Positions 62,524-64,000 of a stretch of 64,000 bases of DNA are shown piece by piece; the first letter of the stretch is position 1; each line of letters starts with the position of its first letter. Under the pieces are notes generated by a model. The model worked only from the letters and a program-made list of their open reading frames with translations. It made no database searches and was not told the origin of the DNA. This stretch comes from Lysobacter sp. MMG2. GTDB lineage: Bacteria > Pseudomonadota > Gammaproteobacteria > Xanthomonadales > Xanthomonadaceae. The translations under genes were made by a program, and so were the position numbers. Location of the stretch: NCBI RefSeq assembly GCF_016735495.2, contig NZ_JAERQY020000004.1, forward strand, positions 1 to 64,000. The letters are read 5' to 3'.

Positions 62524-64000
62524 TCAGCGCTGTGATCGCGGCCGGGATTGCGCCGGTGCGGCCGGCGCCGGTGCGGTCGGTGCTGCCGCGGCCGGTGTCG
62601 GGCAGACGAAGCGCTTGCGTGCACCGTCGGTGCGTCCGCGCAGGCGGTCGCTCAGCGTCAGCGCATCGCCGTTGAGGCGCCAGTCGTAGAGCACGCTGAA
62701 GGCCAACACGCGGGCGACATAGTCGCGCGTTTCCTTGTAGCTGATGGTCTCGATCCAGAACTCCGGGTCCATGCCCGGCCGCTGCGACTGCCAGCGCGCC
62801 AGCGGCGCCGGCCCGGCGTTGTAGCCGGCGATGACCTGGTACGGCTGGCCGCCGTACTTGTCCATCAGCTGACGAAGGTAAGCCGTGCCCAGGACGATGT
62901 TCGTGTCCGGGTCGTAGAGGCTGTCGGCGCCGCCCCAGGGCAGGCCGAGCTTCGCAGCGACGCCCTGGCCGGTGCCCGGAAGGATCTGCATCAGACCCAT
63001 GGCGTTCGCGCCGGAGCGCGCGCGCGGATAGAAGATGCTCTCGGCGCGGATCTCCGCCGCGATCCAGGCCGGATCGAGCCGGTTGTTGGCGGCCTCGCGG
63101 CGGATCGTCGACTCGTGGTGCAGCGGGAAGCGCAAACCGTACAGGCGCGACTCGTCGGGGTTCTTGCCCAGCGAGAACACCGCGCGATCGAACCAGCCGT
63201 TGGCCTGCGCCACTTCCACCGCGATGCGTCGCTGCTCGTCGTTGAATCGCGAGAGCGCGTCGTCCCACTCGCGCACGGCCCAGCCGACGCGGTCGATCTG
63301 GAACAGCCCCATCGCCCGCACGATGGCGGGATCGCGCGCGATGGCCTGCTGCGCGGCGGCGCCGCTCTGCGGCAGCCACGGGCACAGCGCATACGGCAGG
63401 CCGAGCCGGTCGGCGGCCAGGAAGCCGTGGAAGTCGGGCTTGTTGGCCGCCTCCCGGAACAGGCGCTCGGCGTCGGCCTTGCGGCCGGTGAGTTCGCTCA
63501 GGCGGCCCTCGAAGAACATCCAGCGTGAATCGCCGCGCTGCTTGGCACCCATCTTCTGGATCGCCGTCAGCGCGGCATTCCAGTCCGAACGCGACATGGC
63601 TTCGCGCACGCGCCATTCGTGCAGGCGGTCGTCGAAGGCCGAGGCGGGCACGGCGTTGAGGCGCCGCGCCGAGTCGGGCTCGTACGAGGCCACGGTCCAC
63701 AGCGCGATCTGGTACAGCACGAGGCCGCGCTGGGCTTCATCCAGCCCCAGTGCGTTGGCGAAGCGCGGCAGCATCGCTTCGGCGGAGGCGGGCGAGGACT
63801 TGCCGAGTTTGGCCAGGCCCTGCGACGCGATCTCGCGGCTGCGCGGCGTCTTGGGCCAGGTGAGCGCGCGATCGTGCGGCGACTCCATGAAGGCCGCGTA
63901 ATCGTTGGCGAGCGCGAGCTGGTCCGGCGGCAATCCGCGCGCGGCGGCGCGCATGACGCCGGTCTCCCACTCGGCTGCGGCCAGGTCGATGCGCTCCCAG
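62524..64000 (-). CDS. slt: Soluble lytic murein transglycosylase, C-terminal part (partial)
   Basis: The 3' part of an Slt70-type enzyme that cleaves peptidoglycan glycan strands to 1,6-anhydromuropeptides. The first visible codons at the right edge are open, and the frame runs off the window. An N-terminal helical superhelix (here up to about 63,100) precedes the catalytic domain with the Glu in AEIRAESIFYPRARSGANAM and the MGLMQILPGTG and YNAGP motifs. A Pro/Ala-rich tail ends the protein. The missing start means the signal peptide is not seen. Confidence 0.92.
   Translation of the reverse strand, partial: WERIDLAAAEWETGVMRAAARGLPPDQLALANDYAAFMESPHDRALTWPKTPRSREIASQGLAKLGKSSPASAEAMLPRFANALGLDEAQRGLVLYQIALWTVASYEPDSARRLNAVPASAFDDRLHEWRVREAMSRSDWNAALTAIQKMGAKQRGDSRWMFFEGRLSELTGRKADAERLFREAANKPDFHGFLAADRLGLPYALCPWLPQSGAAAQQAIARDPAIVRAMGLFQIDRVGWAVREWDDALSRFNDEQRRIAVEVAQANGWFDRAVFSLGKNPDESRLYGLRFPLHHESTIRREAANNRLDPAWIAAEIRAESIFYPRARSGANAMGLMQILPGTGQGVAAKLGLPWGGADSLYDPDTNIVLGTAYLRQLMDKYGGQPYQVIAGYNAGPAPLARWQSQRPGMDPEFWIETISYKETRDYVARVLAFSVLYDWRLNGDALTLSDRLRGRTDGARKRFVCPTPAAAAPTAPAPAAPAQSRPRSQR

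Overview
The window is 64 kb of GC-rich, gene-dense DNA. Gene content and order suggest a gammaproteobacterium of the Xanthomonadaceae/Lysobacteraceae type, Lysobacter-like. Pointers are many secreted proteases (M28, S8, S9, S41), a TonB-dependent receptor without a sugar or iron locus, a YadA-like adhesin, a complete aa3-type cytochrome oxidase operon, an slt / NDUFA9-like / cca block, and intergenic palindromic repeats typical of that family. The genus is inferred from memory of these families, not from a database search.

Layout. 1-110: 3' end of a 5S rRNA and its terminator. 209-1368: an IS3-family element whose orfB carries a frameshift. 1.7-5.5 kb (minus): a 2OG-Fe(II) amino-acid hydroxylase-type enzyme, a MAPEG protein, a secreted M28 peptidase and a secreted short-repeat protein. 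5.7-10.2 kb (plus): gpmI, envC, ctpA and a zinc-ribbon protein. 10.2-11.9 kb (minus): a lipoprotein, DUF1820 and a rhomboid protease. 12.1-13.4 kb: a FadL-type outer-membrane protein. 13.5-21.7 kb (minus): a CadC-like TPR regulator, a chagasin-type (I42) inhibitor, a subtilisin-like S8 protease and a trimeric autotransporter adhesin. This looks like one surface-adhesion/proteolysis locus and is the most interesting part of the window. 21.9-25.2 kb: putA. 25.3-33.8 kb (plus): coxB-ctaD-orf44-ctaG-ctaE, then SURF1, a SCO-like protein, ctaA and ctaB, i.e. enzyme, assembly factors and heme A synthesis together. 33.9-42.9 kb: a secreted amidohydrolase (plus), then on the minus strand two lipoproteins, an S9 peptidase, a Sel1 protein, an alpha/beta hydrolase and a phospholipase D-type protein. 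43.0-46.5 kb: a LytT/LytS-type two-component pair and a patatin lipoprotein. 46.6-49.6 kb: dnaG, a twice-frameshifted SEC-C gene, a yqeY-like gene and rpsU. 49.7-55.9 kb: tsaD, folB, folK, a membrane protein, an L,D-transpeptidase, a pteridine reductase-like SDR, a MidA-like methyltransferase and a VanZ-like protein. 56.1-58.7 kb: a TonB-dependent receptor. 58.7-59.9 kb: gene-free, with two terminators, a possible small RNA, many palindromic repeats and a hexanucleotide repeat. 59.9-64.0 kb (minus): cca, a PH-domain protein, an NDUFA9-like SDR and the C-terminal part of slt, which runs off the right edge.

Two dispersed repeat families mark the intergenic spaces: long imperfect hairpins built from GGGATTCG units (three loci), and short palindromes of the types GTCATCCCGGCGAAGGCCGGG and GTCATTCCAGCGAAAGCTGG (about ten copies). 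Two genes, IS orfB and the SEC-C gene, carry small indels that are either real decay or sequence errors. No tRNA, CRISPR array, prophage or biosynthetic gene cluster was seen.
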